From: Marinicella rhabdoformis
Lineage (GTDB): Bacteria; Pseudomonadota; Gammaproteobacteria; Xanthomonadales; Marinicellaceae
NCBI RefSeq assembly: GCF_009671245.1
Contig: NZ_VTFS01000001.1
Location: 1,089,914 to 1,153,913, forward strand
Direction of reading: 5' to 3'
Length of the DNA: 64,000 nt
A program made the position numbers and the translations under genes. Positions 10,901 through 19,214 of the stretch are shown here, piece after piece. The notes beneath the pieces are model-generated. The model was not told the origin of the DNA, made no database searches, and saw nothing but the letters and a program-made list of their open reading frames with translations. The stretch's first letter is position 1, and each line of letters starts with the position of its first letter.

Positions 10901-12246
10901 GATTCAAATTGATCCTTTGCTTGGTTCAAGAAATACAAGCCATCGGCTGTGGCCAGCCACAACCTAAACTGAGAATCCAGATAACTGGCGTTGATTTGTT
11001 GAGGCAATTGCTGAGCCGCACCATAACTTCTTACGTGATTGATCTGGCCTCGCTGATAACGACCCAGCCACATTTCTTGCCTTTTATCGTTCAATGCAAA
11101 AATCAAATCTTCACTGCGTCCATGATCGACCAATACAGCTGCCAAGTTATTACCGTTTTGCGCTGCATCATTGAATGGCAAATGTATCGTCATCTGTTGC
11201 CACTGGTTGGCTATTTTAAAAACACCTTGTTCATCTGTGGCCACCCACAACTGATGTTCTTTGTCTTCGAAAACACTGCGCACATGAATGTCTTGAGGTA
11301 TGGCCTGGCCTCGTTCTAAAAAGGCCATCCGAGTTAATTGTTTTTCTTCTAACAGCATCAACCCTTTGCGCGTAGATAGCCACACCCTGCCCATACTGTC
11401 TGCCAATACATGACGCACTGGCTCTGCCGCTCCCATGACCAATTTGATGTGTTCTTGAAATACCACCAAATCAAATTTTTCAGTATCAGGACTCCAATGA
11501 TGCAATCCGTTATAAGCTGCTGCATACACACTGCCATCTTGGCTTATAGACAACCCATACACCCTACCTGTCTGTGGTTGATTTTCGTCAAAACTGATGT
11601 CATGAACAATGGCTGTTTTCGCATCGGGATCAATGACCAAAATAAGGCCATCCAAAGTGGCCACCCAAATGTTTCCATCGGCATCACGTTTGGCATCAAA
11701 AAAACGAACAGATGGCAACCAATCAACATTTTCTTGTGTGTAATGGGTAAATGATTTTTGATCTTGATTCCAAACAGACACACCTTGTTCAAACTGAAAC
11801 ACCCAAACATCCCCATCTGTGTCTGTTTCAATTGCAAACACAATGTTATTCATTAACGCTTGAGGTGTTTGACTTTCATCTACTGGGAATAAGGTAAAAT
11901 CTGATGTTTGATAATCGTAATAAGATAAGCCAACATTATTCAAAGCCAACCACAAACCCTGCTTGGCTTCTTTGAACAATGAAATCTGGTTGTTTGCTAG
12001 GGCATTAGCTAACTGGTCACTTTGCTGATACAGATTAAATTTTCGTCCATCAAACCGACTCAATCCATTGTGACTGGCCAACCATAAAAAACCAGTTTCA
12101 TCCTGTCCAATTTGTGTCACTTTATTTCCAGCCAAGCCACTGTAGATATCCAAGCGCTTAACATTGACATACCGACTGTGATCAGTCTGGGCTAATGTTG
12201 CACCATAAAAGAGCAACAAACAAACCAGTAAAGTGACTTTTTTCAT
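7948..12246 (-). CDS. Hybrid sensor histidine kinase, paralogue of the downstream gene
   Basis: Paralogue of the 3662-7954 product with the same architecture over 1432 residues: signal peptide (LLVCLLLFYGATLA), periplasmic propeller blades such as FLWLASHNGLSRFDG, a Y_Y_Y domain, and a TM helix (LLYAVIAALLLLMLVWLL). A GAF-like domain, H-box FLAQVSHEVRTPMNG, ATPase boxes and a C-terminal receiver (LMLVDYHLPDVSG) follow. The kinase and receiver parts are much more alike between the two than the sensor parts, which points to duplication followed by sensor divergence. Starts at 12258 (TTG) and 12252 are possible; the ATG at 12246 begins a normal MKK signal peptide. First gene of the two-gene operon. 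Confidence 0.93.
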   Translation of the reverse strand: MKKVTLLVCLLLFYGATLAQTDHSRYVNVKRLDIYSGLAGNKVTQIGQDETGFLWLASHNGLSRFDGRKFNLYQQSDQLANALANNQISLFKEAKQGLWLALNNVGLSYYDYQTSDFTLFPVDESQTPQALMNNIVFAIETDTDGDVWVFQFEQGVSVWNQDQKSFTHYTQENVDWLPSVRFFDAKRDADGNIWVATLDGLILVIDPDAKTAIVHDISFDENQPQTGRVYGLSISQDGSVYAAAYNGLHHWSPDTEKFDLVVFQEHIKLVMGAAEPVRHVLADSMGRVWLSTRKGLMLLEEKQLTRMAFLERGQAIPQDIHVRSVFEDKEHQLWVATDEQGVFKIANQWQQMTIHLPFNDAAQNGNNLAAVLVDHGRSEDLIFALNDKRQEMWLGRYQRGQINHVRSYGAAQQLPQQINASYLDSQFRLWLATADGLYFLNQAKDQFESFPLPEEASAITGLFEINGKLWVAVYGDTRFYQIDQSNQQVSPVVSTHSINKVLHGIKKMASGDYWLFGDVGLQAINATGANSRTLLTVQTGISDVIESSDGELVLVLSNGRVKSYQYQDQQLILNQDNVLGGDYSQLFAKKMIEDGQGRLWLSSDNGLIIKSEDGIQHLTVKDGLPSNLIVDVIVMHDGKNMVVTKAGLVQVQYNPESPVAVTPELRINHIQLNDEFVSSVFELPHQYGALSLDYQLMSFIDPESHEFEYRLHNSESWQKATGQQLTFYQLPAGSYQLQLRGKSQNSDWSKSIVVPFVVNKAPWQTQSAYLLYAVIAALLLLMLVWLLRKRWQYQSSLAAAKEKQAFAQAQLSLSSSVIGALEMDALLEKIKSWVSEKIPQADVEVAYWNSETQYEVFSHVAISKKDKLDLGSQAFAMFKDGDETVLRTHPKGHELLAGFHLSENRLGLIQIIKATPFKDNQVLLAQAFASQLAMALENARLFSEVNSLAEQSQAASQAKSNFLAQVSHEVRTPMNGILGMNQLLMDSELTATQRAYTEAVAESGQHLLHIINDILDFSKIEAGQLSLEYRAFDLTLLIDELLGLFRAMAKHKGLLFYLDVDPELCASRMGDSVRLKQVVMNLLSNAFKFTQEGCVKLQVNQDNQYVVFSVSDTGPGIAADQLDKLFEPFIQADTTITRTHGGTGLGLSIVKQLCELMGGYVSINSELGAGSTFSCYLPFPPGETIRTAEDNKNINQVTLLSDNSALAAALVAQCELIGGKIKIFPFSDVQAQTDKTEQVVMLLTEPVDDELLNSIEVLCQNGKQLTVIKAANVPFYLNHQNINILNFPVKCAELSQLWEHKDPAVSHVADQVETEPKSILVLEDNAINQELMRHLLQQAGHTVHMFDHALDALAVLNEGLDCDLMLVDYHLPDVSGIEFINQARLLLPTVPCAILTADVSDQLLTLCHQHRIDDVFTKPIDISAIQHMVSLC

Positions 12247-12323
12247 AACCATTCTCAAGACAATCTTCTTTATCCTAAACCATTTTTGGCACTTTTTCAG
12301 AACATAATCGCTTCAATAATTCA

Positions 12324-12332
12324 TGTTATAAT
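12324..12332 (+). promoter_or_regulatory. Extended -10 promoter, possibly giving a leaderless mRNA
   Basis: TGTTATAAT is a TGn extended -10 with a consensus TATAAT at 12327-12332. The ATG of the next gene lies only 6 nt further on and has no Shine-Dalgarno sequence, so the predicted transcript would start at or next to its start codon. No good -35 box is seen. Confidence 0.4.
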
Positions 12333-12338
12333 TCGGCC

Positions 12339-12827
12339 ATGACCAAAAAACTAGAATCCGCAGGCAAACAACTGTATAACTTGTGGCAAAAGTTACAAAA
12401 TAAACCCGCAGGTAATTGGCTGTTTAACCGCATCATTGCATGGAAAATTCCTTACTCTGGCAGCATCAAGGCACAGGTCGTTGAACTGTCGCCTGGACGC
12501 TGTAAAACGCTGTTGAAGTTCCGTAAAGCCAATACCAATCACTTGAACTCAGTACATGCATTGGCACTGTCAAACCTGGGCGAATTAACCAGTGGTTTGG
12601 CGATGTTATGCGGACTGCCCTGCAGCATTCGCGGCATTGTGACCCAAATCAACACAGAATATGTTAAAAAAGCCCGTGGACACTTATCTGCCATTGCCAC
12701 TGTGACTTTACCCGAAGTGACCGAGGCTAAAACTGAGTATTGGATACAGGCAGACATTTACGATCAGCAACAGGACCTTGTCACCACAGTGAAAGTACGC
12801 TGGTTACTTTCACCGATTGAAAAATAA
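12339..12827 (+). CDS. DUF4442 hotdog-fold protein
   Basis: Cytosolic protein of 162 residues resembling the DUF4442 group of hotdog-fold proteins, related to PaaI-type acyl-CoA thioesterases. Typical segments are NWLFNRIIAWKIPYSGSI, the central helix HLNSVHALALSNLGELTSG and VKKARGHLSAIATV. The thioesterase-like fold and the next gene (PaaZ, an acyl-CoA enzyme, 6 nt after its stop) suggest a role with CoA thioesters, but the substrate is not known. Transcription probably starts almost at the ATG (see the extended -10 site). It is likely co-transcribed with paaZ and the acyltransferase. Confidence 0.85.
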   Translation: MTKKLESAGKQLYNLWQKLQNKPAGNWLFNRIIAWKIPYSGSIKAQVVELSPGRCKTLLKFRKANTNHLNSVHALALSNLGELTSGLAMLCGLPCSIRGIVTQINTEYVKKARGHLSAIATVTLPEVTEAKTEYWIQADIYDQQQDLVTTVKVRWLLSPIEK

Positions 12828-12833
12828 AACACC

Positions 12834-14885
12834 ATGAATAAACTCAAATCATTTGCAAAAGGCCAATGGCACCAAGCCACAGACGGTTTTAAAAACTGCC
12901 ACAACGCCATCAATGGCGACATAGTCGCCCAAATTTCCAGTGCCGGATTAGATTTTTCTGGCATGTTAGATTACGGTCGAACGGTCGGCCAAAAATCACT
13001 TCAAGCTATGACGTTCCATGAACGTGCTTTGATGCTAAAAGAACTCGCTTTGTACTTACTCAGCCGCAAAAAAGAATTTTATGCGCTGTCTCGAGCCACT
13101 GGTGCCACCAAAGTCGATTCTTGGATAGACATCGAAGGCGGCATAGGTACCTTGTTTGTTTATTCTGGTAAAGGCCGGCGTGAATTGCCAGACCACCACA
13201 TCATGATTGATGGCCCGCCTGAGCACATTTCACCCAATGGCACCTTCTTGGGACAGCACATTTGTACCTCGCTTCAGGGTGTAGCCGTTCACATCAATGC
13301 ATTTAACTTTCCTTGTTGGGGCATGTTAGAAAAACTGGCCCCGACTTTATTAGCAGGTGTACCGGCCATCGTCAAACCCGCATCAGACACGGCTTATTTG
13401 ACTGAATTGATGTTCCAAGCCATGGTTGACTCAGGTGTGTTACCTGAAGGTTCTGTACAATTGATTTGTGGCTCAACTGGCAATTTATTAGATGAATTAA
13501 CTTGCCAAGATGTGGTTGCTTTCACAGGCTCTGCCACCACTGGCCAATACTTAAAATCCAAGCCCAACATCACGGCCAATGCGGTTCGCTTCACCATGGA
13601 AGCCGATTCATTGAACTGTTCAATTTTAACGCCTGATGCGACGCCAGACACACCAGAATTTGATCTTTACGTCAAAGAAGTGGTCAAAGAAATGACCGTC
13701 AAAACAGGTCAAAAATGTACCGCAATCCGCCGTGCCATTGTGCCGGCCAACTTGATGGATCCTGTGGCTGAAGCCATCAGCGCCAGACTGGCAAAAATTT
13801 CAATCGGCGATCCTGCAAATGAAGCGGTTCGCATGGGGCCATTGGCCAGCAAGGCGCAACAACAAGAAGTGCGTGAACGCGTGACTGAATTGGCAGAAAC
13901 CTGTGACATTTTGTATGGCAATCCTGAACAAGTCGAAGCCATAGATGGTAATGATGCTGACGGCTCGTTTATTTCACCTGTACTGTTAAGGAACAACTCG
14001 CCTTTTGGTGACTGTTTGGCACATGATGTAGAAGCTTTTGGCCCCGTATCGACATTGATGCCTTATGACACTTTAGAACAAGCAGCTGCATTGGCCAATC
14101 GCGGCCAGGGTTCACTGGTCGGCTCGGTTTTTGGACACGATGATGACAACGTATCAGACATTGTTAACCGCGCCGCTTGTTTTCACGGTCGCATGGTTTT
14201 GATTAACCGCGATTGCGCCAAAGAATCTTCGGGTCACGGATCACCCTTGCCTCACTTGGTTCACGGTGGCCCAGGTCGTGCCGGTGGTGGAGAAGAAATG
14301 GGCGGTATCCGTGGTGTTAAACATTATATGCAGCGCACCGCTTTACAAGGTTCACCGACCACTTTGATGCGCATCACTGAAAAATACATGCCCAAAGCGA
14401 AAACCACAGCAACAGAAAAGCATCCATTCCAATTGCATTATGAAGAATTGAAAGTGGGTCAAGCTTTGACCACGGCTTCTCGCACCATCACATTAGAAGA
14501 CATCGAAGATTTTGCCAACTTATCTGGCGATCGATTTTATGCCCACATGGACCAAGATGCAGCGGCTCGAAATCCGTTCTTTGACGGTCGAGTCGCACAT
14601 GGTTATTTCATTGTTTCAATGGCTGCCGGTTTGTTTGTTGCACCCGAAGAAGGCCCTGTTTTGGCCAATTACGGTTTGGATGATTTGCGTTTTACCGAAC
14701 CTGTATATCCAGGTGATGAAATCACCATTCAATTGACCTGCAAACAAAAATCATACCGCCGAGGCAAAGGCTATGGCGAAGTGCGTTGGGACTTACAAGC
14801 CACCAACCAAGATGACGAAGTCGTGGCGGCCTATGACATTTTAACCATGGTGGCATCGAACACCGAACCCTTTTCAGAGGACTGA
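12834..14885 (+). CDS. paaZ: PaaZ-type aldehyde dehydrogenase / enoyl-CoA hydratase fusion
   Basis: Bifunctional protein of 683 residues. Residues 1 to about 520 form an aldehyde dehydrogenase with a catalytic Glu (FTMEADSLNCS, near 254) and Cys (KTGQKCTAIRR, near 293). Residues about 540-670 form a MaoC-like hotdog hydratase with the acid/His motif in DRFYAHMDQDAA and the FFDGRVAHGYF strand. In phenylacetate catabolism PaaZ opens oxepin-CoA and oxidises the aldehyde formed. No other paa genes are in the window, so it may serve another ring-cleavage or CoA-aldehyde step, or its partners may lie elsewhere. It is sandwiched between a thioesterase-like gene and an acyltransferase, with intergenic gaps of 6 and 3 nt. 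Confidence 0.92.
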   Translation: MNKLKSFAKGQWHQATDGFKNCHNAINGDIVAQISSAGLDFSGMLDYGRTVGQKSLQAMTFHERALMLKELALYLLSRKKEFYALSRATGATKVDSWIDIEGGIGTLFVYSGKGRRELPDHHIMIDGPPEHISPNGTFLGQHICTSLQGVAVHINAFNFPCWGMLEKLAPTLLAGVPAIVKPASDTAYLTELMFQAMVDSGVLPEGSVQLICGSTGNLLDELTCQDVVAFTGSATTGQYLKSKPNITANAVRFTMEADSLNCSILTPDATPDTPEFDLYVKEVVKEMTVKTGQKCTAIRRAIVPANLMDPVAEAISARLAKISIGDPANEAVRMGPLASKAQQQEVRERVTELAETCDILYGNPEQVEAIDGNDADGSFISPVLLRNNSPFGDCLAHDVEAFGPVSTLMPYDTLEQAAALANRGQGSLVGSVFGHDDDNVSDIVNRAACFHGRMVLINRDCAKESSGHGSPLPHLVHGGPGRAGGGEEMGGIRGVKHYMQRTALQGSPTTLMRITEKYMPKAKTTATEKHPFQLHYEELKVGQALTTASRTITLEDIEDFANLSGDRFYAHMDQDAAARNPFFDGRVAHGYFIVSMAAGLFVAPEEGPVLANYGLDDLRFTEPVYPGDEITIQLTCKQKSYRRGKGYGEVRWDLQATNQDDEVVAAYDILTMVASNTEPFSED

Positions 14886-14888
14886 ATC

Positions 14889-15449
14889 ATGTTTGGATGG
14901 ATTTGTAAGTGGTGGCTGCGCCTGTTTGGCTGGAAAGTAGACAACCAACTGCCAGATTTTAAAAAATACGTTTTGATTGCGGCACCACACACCAGCAACT
15001 GGGATTTCATTGTCGGTATCATGGCCCGCTATGCAGCCAGAACCAAAATGAGTTTTTTGGGCAAAGGTTCATTATTTAAACCACCGTTTGGTTGGCTTTT
15101 TCGGGCTTTGGGTGGCATTCCTGTTTACCGCAAGCAAAAATTAAATATGGTTGATCAAATGGTCAAAGTGTTCAATGAACGCCAAGAGTTGATCTTGGCC
15201 ATGTCACCCGAAGGTACCCGTTCAAAATTAGACCATTGGAAGTCAGGTTTTTACCACATTGCCAACAAAGCCAAAGTGCCCATCGTGATGGCCACTTTAG
15301 ATTTTAAGAATAAAACCGTCACCATGGGCAGCAAATATTTGACACCCACGGGTAATATTCATGAAGACATGAAGATAATTCGCGCTTTTTATGAAAAGGT
15401 ACAGGGAAAAAACCCTGCCAATCAAGGGCCGATTCAAATCAAACAATAA
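14889..15449 (+). CDS. PlsC-type 1-acylglycerol-3-phosphate acyltransferase family protein
   Basis: Protein of 186 residues with the acyltransferase HX4D box (PHTSNWDF), the glycerol-phosphate-binding EGTR motif (SPEGTRSKLDHWKSGFY) and a segment with the order of motif IV/III (GGIPVYRK). These define the LPLAT/PlsC superfamily, which moves acyl chains onto lysophospholipids or related acceptors at the membrane. It is shorter than housekeeping PlsC (about 245 residues) and lacks a long N-terminal TM domain, so it is probably a secondary acyltransferase rather than the essential enzyme. It follows paaZ by 3 nt and is translated from the ATG at 14889, implying one operon with 12339-14885. Confidence 0.88.
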   Translation: MFGWICKWWLRLFGWKVDNQLPDFKKYVLIAAPHTSNWDFIVGIMARYAARTKMSFLGKGSLFKPPFGWLFRALGGIPVYRKQKLNMVDQMVKVFNERQELILAMSPEGTRSKLDHWKSGFYHIANKAKVPIVMATLDFKNKTVTMGSKYLTPTGNIHEDMKIIRAFYEKVQGKNPANQGPIQIKQ

Positions 15450-15526
15450 AAAGACTTAAATAAATACTGTATTGTTGTAAACTATGTCTTCGAATATTTA
15501 CAAAAACAACGCCTTGGAGTTTACCA

Positions 15527-16054
15527 ATGAACAAAACAATGAAATTATTGATGGTACTGTTTATCGCTTTTGGTATCAGTGCTTGTAGTAACAAGAAAGA
15601 AACTACACAACCTGTAGATACAGACACAGAAACTACACCAGTTGTAGACACGACCCCAGTAAACAATGGTCCTATCTGTTGTAACCCAGCTGATTTGGAA
15701 AATGGTGAAAGTTTGTTATCAAAACGTGTCATCTACTTTGATTACGATCAAGCGACGATCAACTCAGAATACCGTGAGTTAATCGCCTTACACGCCCGTT
15801 ACTTGAGTGAAAACCCAGGTGCTCGCATGACTTTAGAAGGCCATGCTGACGAACGAGGTTCTCGTGAATATAACTTGGCTTTGGGTGAAAAACGTGGTCA
15901 AGCAGTGGCTAACTTGATGCAAGCACAAGGTGCAGGCAGCAACCAAATCAATGTGGTCAGTTACGGCGAAGAACGTCCAGAAGCCACATGTAGCAACGAC
16001 TCTTGTTGGTCTCAAAACAGACGTGCTGTCGTGGTTTATACTGCTGTACAGTAA
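15527..16054 (+). CDS. pal: Peptidoglycan-associated lipoprotein Pal
   Basis: Outer-membrane lipoprotein of 175 residues that holds the outer membrane to peptidoglycan and works with TolB during constriction. A signal peptide ends in a lipobox (GISACS), then a short T/V/D-rich linker, then an OmpA-like domain. That domain has YFDYDQATINSEY, LEGHADERGSREYNLALGE (diaminopimelate-binding Asp/Arg region) and VVSYGEERP. A CC pair (PICCNP) just before the domain and a second pair in CSNDSCW could form disulfides. A GGAG element precedes the ATG. tolB, normally adjacent upstream, is absent; the upstream neighbour is an acyltransferase gene. cpoB follows as usual. Confidence 0.96.
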   Translation: MNKTMKLLMVLFIAFGISACSNKKETTQPVDTDTETTPVVDTTPVNNGPICCNPADLENGESLLSKRVIYFDYDQATINSEYRELIALHARYLSENPGARMTLEGHADERGSREYNLALGEKRGQAVANLMQAQGAGSNQINVVSYGEERPEATCSNDSCWSQNRRAVVVYTAVQ

Positions 16055-16078
16055 ACTTTAAGCACAATCGTTTGTCCA

Positions 16079-16107
16079 AAACCCGACCCCACAGTCGGGT
16101 TTTTTGC
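16079..16107 (+). terminator. Hairpin-plus-T-run terminator after pal
   Basis: Stem AAACCCGAC / GTCGGGTTT closes a 6-nt CCCACA loop and is followed by T residues, 25 nt after the pal stop. It may attenuate read-through into cpoB so that Pal is made in excess. Confidence 0.8.
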
Positions 16108-16150
16108 TTTTAATAATCGACCCCTTTAATAACCGAACACAGGTGAACCA

Positions 16151-17017
16151 ATGAAAAAAACTACCTTATTCATTTCAACACTCATCATATTGGGCACTTC
16201 CGTCTTGGGTGCTGCATCAGCCCAAAAGCTGTCCATTCAAGAGCGTTTAAGTAAACTGGAACAACAGTCAGGTGGCTCAGGAAATGCGGCTGACTTGGTT
16301 TATCAAATCCAACAGTTACAACAACAGTTGGCGCAAATGCAAGGCACCATTGAAGAACAGAACCACCAGATTAATCAACTTAAAGAACGCCAAAAAGTAT
16401 TGTACGTTGATATGGATTCTCGCATCACACACATTGAAGAAGCGATGGGTGGCAAACCCAAAAATGAACTCACTGAAGACAGCGCCATCAATGATGACAG
16501 CAACCAGGCAACCACACAAGCTGTTACCATAGCAGCACCTGTAATCAGACCCACTGTAGATGCACAGGTCAACACACAAACACTCAACAACAGCAACGTC
16601 ACCGCCACATCAGAGCCGGTAGAAACTGCTGCAAAAACACAATATTTAGCTGCATTTAATGAGCTCAAAGCCGGCCGATCAAACGAATCGTCACGTTTGT
16701 TTGAAGACTTTATTCAAGCCCATCCAAACACCGATTTAACTGACAATGCTTACTATTGGTTAGGTGAATCTTATTATGTTTCACGAAACTACCCTTTGGC
16801 TTTGGCCGCTTTTCAAAATTTAGAACAGAAGTTTCCACTCAGCAGCAAACTGGCCGATGCATTACTTAAAATTGGCTACACTTACCATGAGTTGGAAGAC
16901 TATGCCCAAGCACAAACGGCACTTGAAAAAGTCGTTGATTCATTTCCTAATCAACCTGTGGCCAGAATGGCGGAGAAACGTCTGAACTTGCTGCGACGAG
17001 AAGGAAAACTGAATTGA
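16151..17017 (+). CDS. cpoB: Cell division coordinator CpoB (YbgF)
   Basis: Periplasmic protein of 288 residues that links peptidoglycan synthesis to Tol-dependent outer-membrane constriction. A signal peptide (ends GAASAQ) leads into an N-terminal trimerising coiled coil (about residues 28-100, Q/L-rich with QQLQQQLAQM), a variable N/T/A-rich linker and three TPR repeats at the C-terminus (about 165-285). Those repeats contain DNAYYWLGESYYVSRNYP and KIGYTYHELEDYAQAQ. This order is standard for the family. It lies after pal as in most gammaproteobacteria, and its stop overlaps the TTG start of queE by 4 nt, so the two are translationally coupled. Confidence 0.95.
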   Translation: MKKTTLFISTLIILGTSVLGAASAQKLSIQERLSKLEQQSGGSGNAADLVYQIQQLQQQLAQMQGTIEEQNHQINQLKERQKVLYVDMDSRITHIEEAMGGKPKNELTEDSAINDDSNQATTQAVTIAAPVIRPTVDAQVNTQTLNNSNVTATSEPVETAAKTQYLAAFNELKAGRSNESSRLFEDFIQAHPNTDLTDNAYYWLGESYYVSRNYPLALAAFQNLEQKFPLSSKLADALLKIGYTYHELEDYAQAQTALEKVVDSFPNQPVARMAEKRLNLLRREGKLN

Positions 17018-17670
17018 ACGAATCGCGTGACAAACAGTTAAAAATCCATGAAATCTTTCACTCTTTACAGGGTGAAAGTAACTCATCAGGCTGGCGTACC
17101 GTTTTTGTCAGATTAACCGGCTGTCCCCTGCGTTGCACCTGGTGTGATACTGAATATGCTTTCCATGGTGGCCATTGGATGGACTATGATACCATCATTG
17201 AAGAAATCAAAAAGCACGGTACCGATTATGTGTGTATCACAGGTGGAGAACCACTGTCACAAAAACGCGTACATGGCTTGATGGATAGGTTGGTCGAAGG
17301 TGGATTCAATGTCAGCATCGAAACTGCTGGCGCTTTGCCTGTGCGTGACATCAATCCAGCAGTCACCAAAGTGGTTGACATGAAAGCACCCGGCTCTGGA
17401 GAAGATAGCAAAAATGATTACAATAATTTGGACCATTTGAGCCCCAAAGACCAGGTTAAATTTGTGATTGCCGATGACACCGATTACCAGTGGTCAAAAA
17501 ACTTGATCGATAAACACCAATTAACCCAAAAATGCACGGTATTGATGTCGCCAGTGGCTGACCACATGCCAGAAACTGAACTGGCTGATTGGATCATCAG
17601 AGATCAGCTTGATGTGCGTTTCCAAATACAACTTCACAAACTGTTATGGGGCAACAAGCCCGGTACTTAA
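17014..17670 (+). CDS. queE: 7-carboxy-7-deazaguanine synthase QueE
   Basis: Radical SAM enzyme of 218 residues that contracts 6-carboxy-tetrahydropterin to 7-carboxy-7-deazaguanine in queuosine synthesis. The cluster motif is [15 protein letters not shown] (C-x3-C-x2-C), preceded by [10 protein letters not shown], which is a hallmark of Que[11 protein letters not shown] follows for SAM binding. The likely start is a TTG overlapping the cpoB stop (TTGA), giving the normal N-terminus; no ATG lies nearby. The rare start and the overlap suggest that translation depends on termination of cpoB. queC follows 1 nt after the stop. Confidence 0.95.
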   Translation: MNESRDKQLKIHEIFHSLQGESNSSGWRTVFVRLTGCPLRCTWCDTEYAFHGGHWMDYDTIIEEIKKHGTDYVCITGGEPLSQKRVHGLMDRLVEGGFNVSIETAGALPVRDINPAVTKVVDMKAPGSGEDSKNDYNNLDHLSPKDQVKFVIADDTDYQWSKNLIDKHQLTQKCTVLMSPVADHMPETELADWIIRDQLDVRFQIQLHKLLWGNKPGT

Positions 17671-17671
17671 T

Positions 17672-18373
17672 ATGAACACCCCTACTCAAACAAACACAAC
17701 CAAAAAAGCAGTTGTCTTGCTCTCTGGCGGTTTAGATTCGTCCACCTGCTTGGCCTATGCCAAAGACCAAGGATATGATTGTTATACTTTGGCCATCGAC
17801 TATGGACAAAGACACCATGCTGAAATACAAGCCTCAGAAAATGTGGCAACCGCCTTAGGCGTTAAAAGACACCAAGTCATGCCTATAGACTTAACTCAAA
17901 TCGGTGGTTCTGCATTAACCGATGACAGCATGGCTGTGCCCGATTTTGGCGAAGAAGACAGCGAAGTCCCGAGCACTTATGTGCCTGCCAGAAACACCAT
18001 ATTCCTATCAATTGCATTGGCATATGCTGAAGTGGTTGGTGCTGATGCCATGTTCATAGGCGTTACAGCGGTCGATTATTCTGGCTATCCCGATTGTCGC
18101 CCTGAATACATCAATGCCTTTGAAACCATGGCCAATTTGGCAACAAAAGCAGGTATTGAAGGTAACAAACTACACATTGAAACACCCTTGATTGATTTAT
18201 CCAAAGCCGAAATCATTAAACTGGGGCATGGACTCGGATTTGATTATGGCATGACTGTCAGTTGCTACCAAGCAGATGAAGAAGGCAGGGCTTGTGGTCA
18301 TTGTGACTCATGCCATTACCGCAAACAAGGTTTTGAACAAGCCGGCATTGCCGACCCAACACGCTATGCTTGA
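17672..18373 (+). CDS. queC: 7-cyano-7-deazaguanine synthase QueC
   Basis: ATP-dependent enzyme of 233 residues that turns 7-carboxy-7-deazaguanine into preQ0, the step after QueE. Seen: the PP-loop [15 protein letters not shown] near the N-terminus, [35 protein letters not shown] and the C-terminal zinc site with four cysteines (CYQ...[15 protein letters not shown]). The frame is open further upstream inside queE, but the ATG at 17672, one base after the queE stop, gives the family length. Its own stop overlaps the next start by 8 nt. The queE-queC pair behind cpoB is a conserved arrangement in gammaproteobacteria such as pseudomonads. Confidence 0.96.
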   Translation: MNTPTQTNTTKKAVVLLSGGLDSSTCLAYAKDQGYDCYTLAIDYGQRHHAEIQASENVATALGVKRHQVMPIDLTQIGGSALTDDSMAVPDFGEEDSEVPSTYVPARNTIFLSIALAYAEVVGADAMFIGVTAVDYSGYPDCRPEYINAFETMANLATKAGIEGNKLHIETPLIDLSKAEIIKLGHGLGFDYGMTVSCYQADEEGRACGHCDSCHYRKQGFEQAGIADPTRYA

Positions 18374-19214
18374 AGTGGTTGGACTTTACTGCTACCCAAT
18401 AAAATCTTGTGGCCGAGTCACCCTTACAAAATGTGACATCACACCCATGGGGTTGGTGGGTGACAGACAGTGGATGCTGGTCGATGACCAAGGCGTGTTC
18501 CTCAGCCAAAGAACACTGCCCATCATGGGATTAATTGACATATCGCTGAATCAATCCAATCACCACCTGACCCTCAATGCACCTGACATGCCAACACTCA
18601 CTGTCACTCCTGAACAAACTACAGGCTACATGAGTGTGATTGTATGGAAAGATCATGTGAAAGCAGAAGTGGCTGAGACACACATCAATGACTGGTTCAG
18701 TGAATACTTAAACCAACCGTGTCGTCTGGTTCGGTTTGGCCAGACCAGCCAAAGACTGGTTGATCCTGAATTTACAAATGGCAACAAACAAGTGGCCTTT
18801 GCTGACGGCTTTCCGTTATTGGTCACCCACATGTCTACACTAGAGCAACTCAATCAACAGCTACAGGCACAAAACCATCCTCACGTAACCATGCAACGTT
18901 TCAGACCCAATATAGTGGTAAAAAGTGACTTAAAACCACAGGATGAATACCGATGGGACAGTATATATAACCAGCAATTCAAAATAGATTTGGTCAAACC
19001 ATGTAGCCGCTGTCTGGTCACCAATTTAGACCCAAAAACAGCAAGCAAAACAGGTAACACTGTACTCAGCACCTTGGCTCAAAGACACCGTCTGAATAAC
19101 AAAGCCATCTTTGGCATCAACGGCATCAGTAACCAGTCGGGCGCCATCACACTGGGTGATCAATTAGAGATACATTACCAAAACACCACTGAAGACCAAT
19201 TGACAAGCAAATAG
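18366..19214 (+). CDS. YcbX-like MOSC-domain protein
   Basis: Protein of 282 residues with an N-terminal MOSC beta-barrel ([24 protein letters not shown]) and a C-terminal MOSC domain with the conserved cysteine motif [13 protein letters not shown]. These proteins bind molybdenum cofactor; E. coli YcbX detoxifies N-hydroxylated bases. Unlike YcbX (about 370 residues) there is no C-terminal 2Fe-2S ferredoxin domain, so an external electron donor would be needed. The start at 18366 overlaps the queC stop by 8 nt; longer in-frame starts lie wholly inside queC. Its 3' end overlaps the convergent transporter gene by 51 nt. A link to queuosine is by position only. Confidence 0.88.
   Translation: MLEVVGLYCYPIKSCGRVTLTKCDITPMGLVGDRQWMLVDDQGVFLSQRTLPIMGLIDISLNQSNHHLTLNAPDMPTLTVTPEQTTGYMSVIVWKDHVKAEVAETHINDWFSEYLNQPCRLVRFGQTSQRLVDPEFTNGNKQVAFADGFPLLVTHMSTLEQLNQQLQAQNHPHVTMQRFRPNIVVKSDLKPQDEYRWDSIYNQQFKIDLVKPCSRCLVTNLDPKTASKTGNTVLSTLAQRHRLNNKAIFGINGISNQSGAITLGDQLEIHYQNTTEDQLTSK

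Noticed and set aside
12287-12300. Sigma-54-like -24 element TGGCAC in the gap between the kinase operon and the DUF4442 gene
   Set aside because: The -12 position reads TCAG rather than TTGC, so the promoter pair is incomplete.
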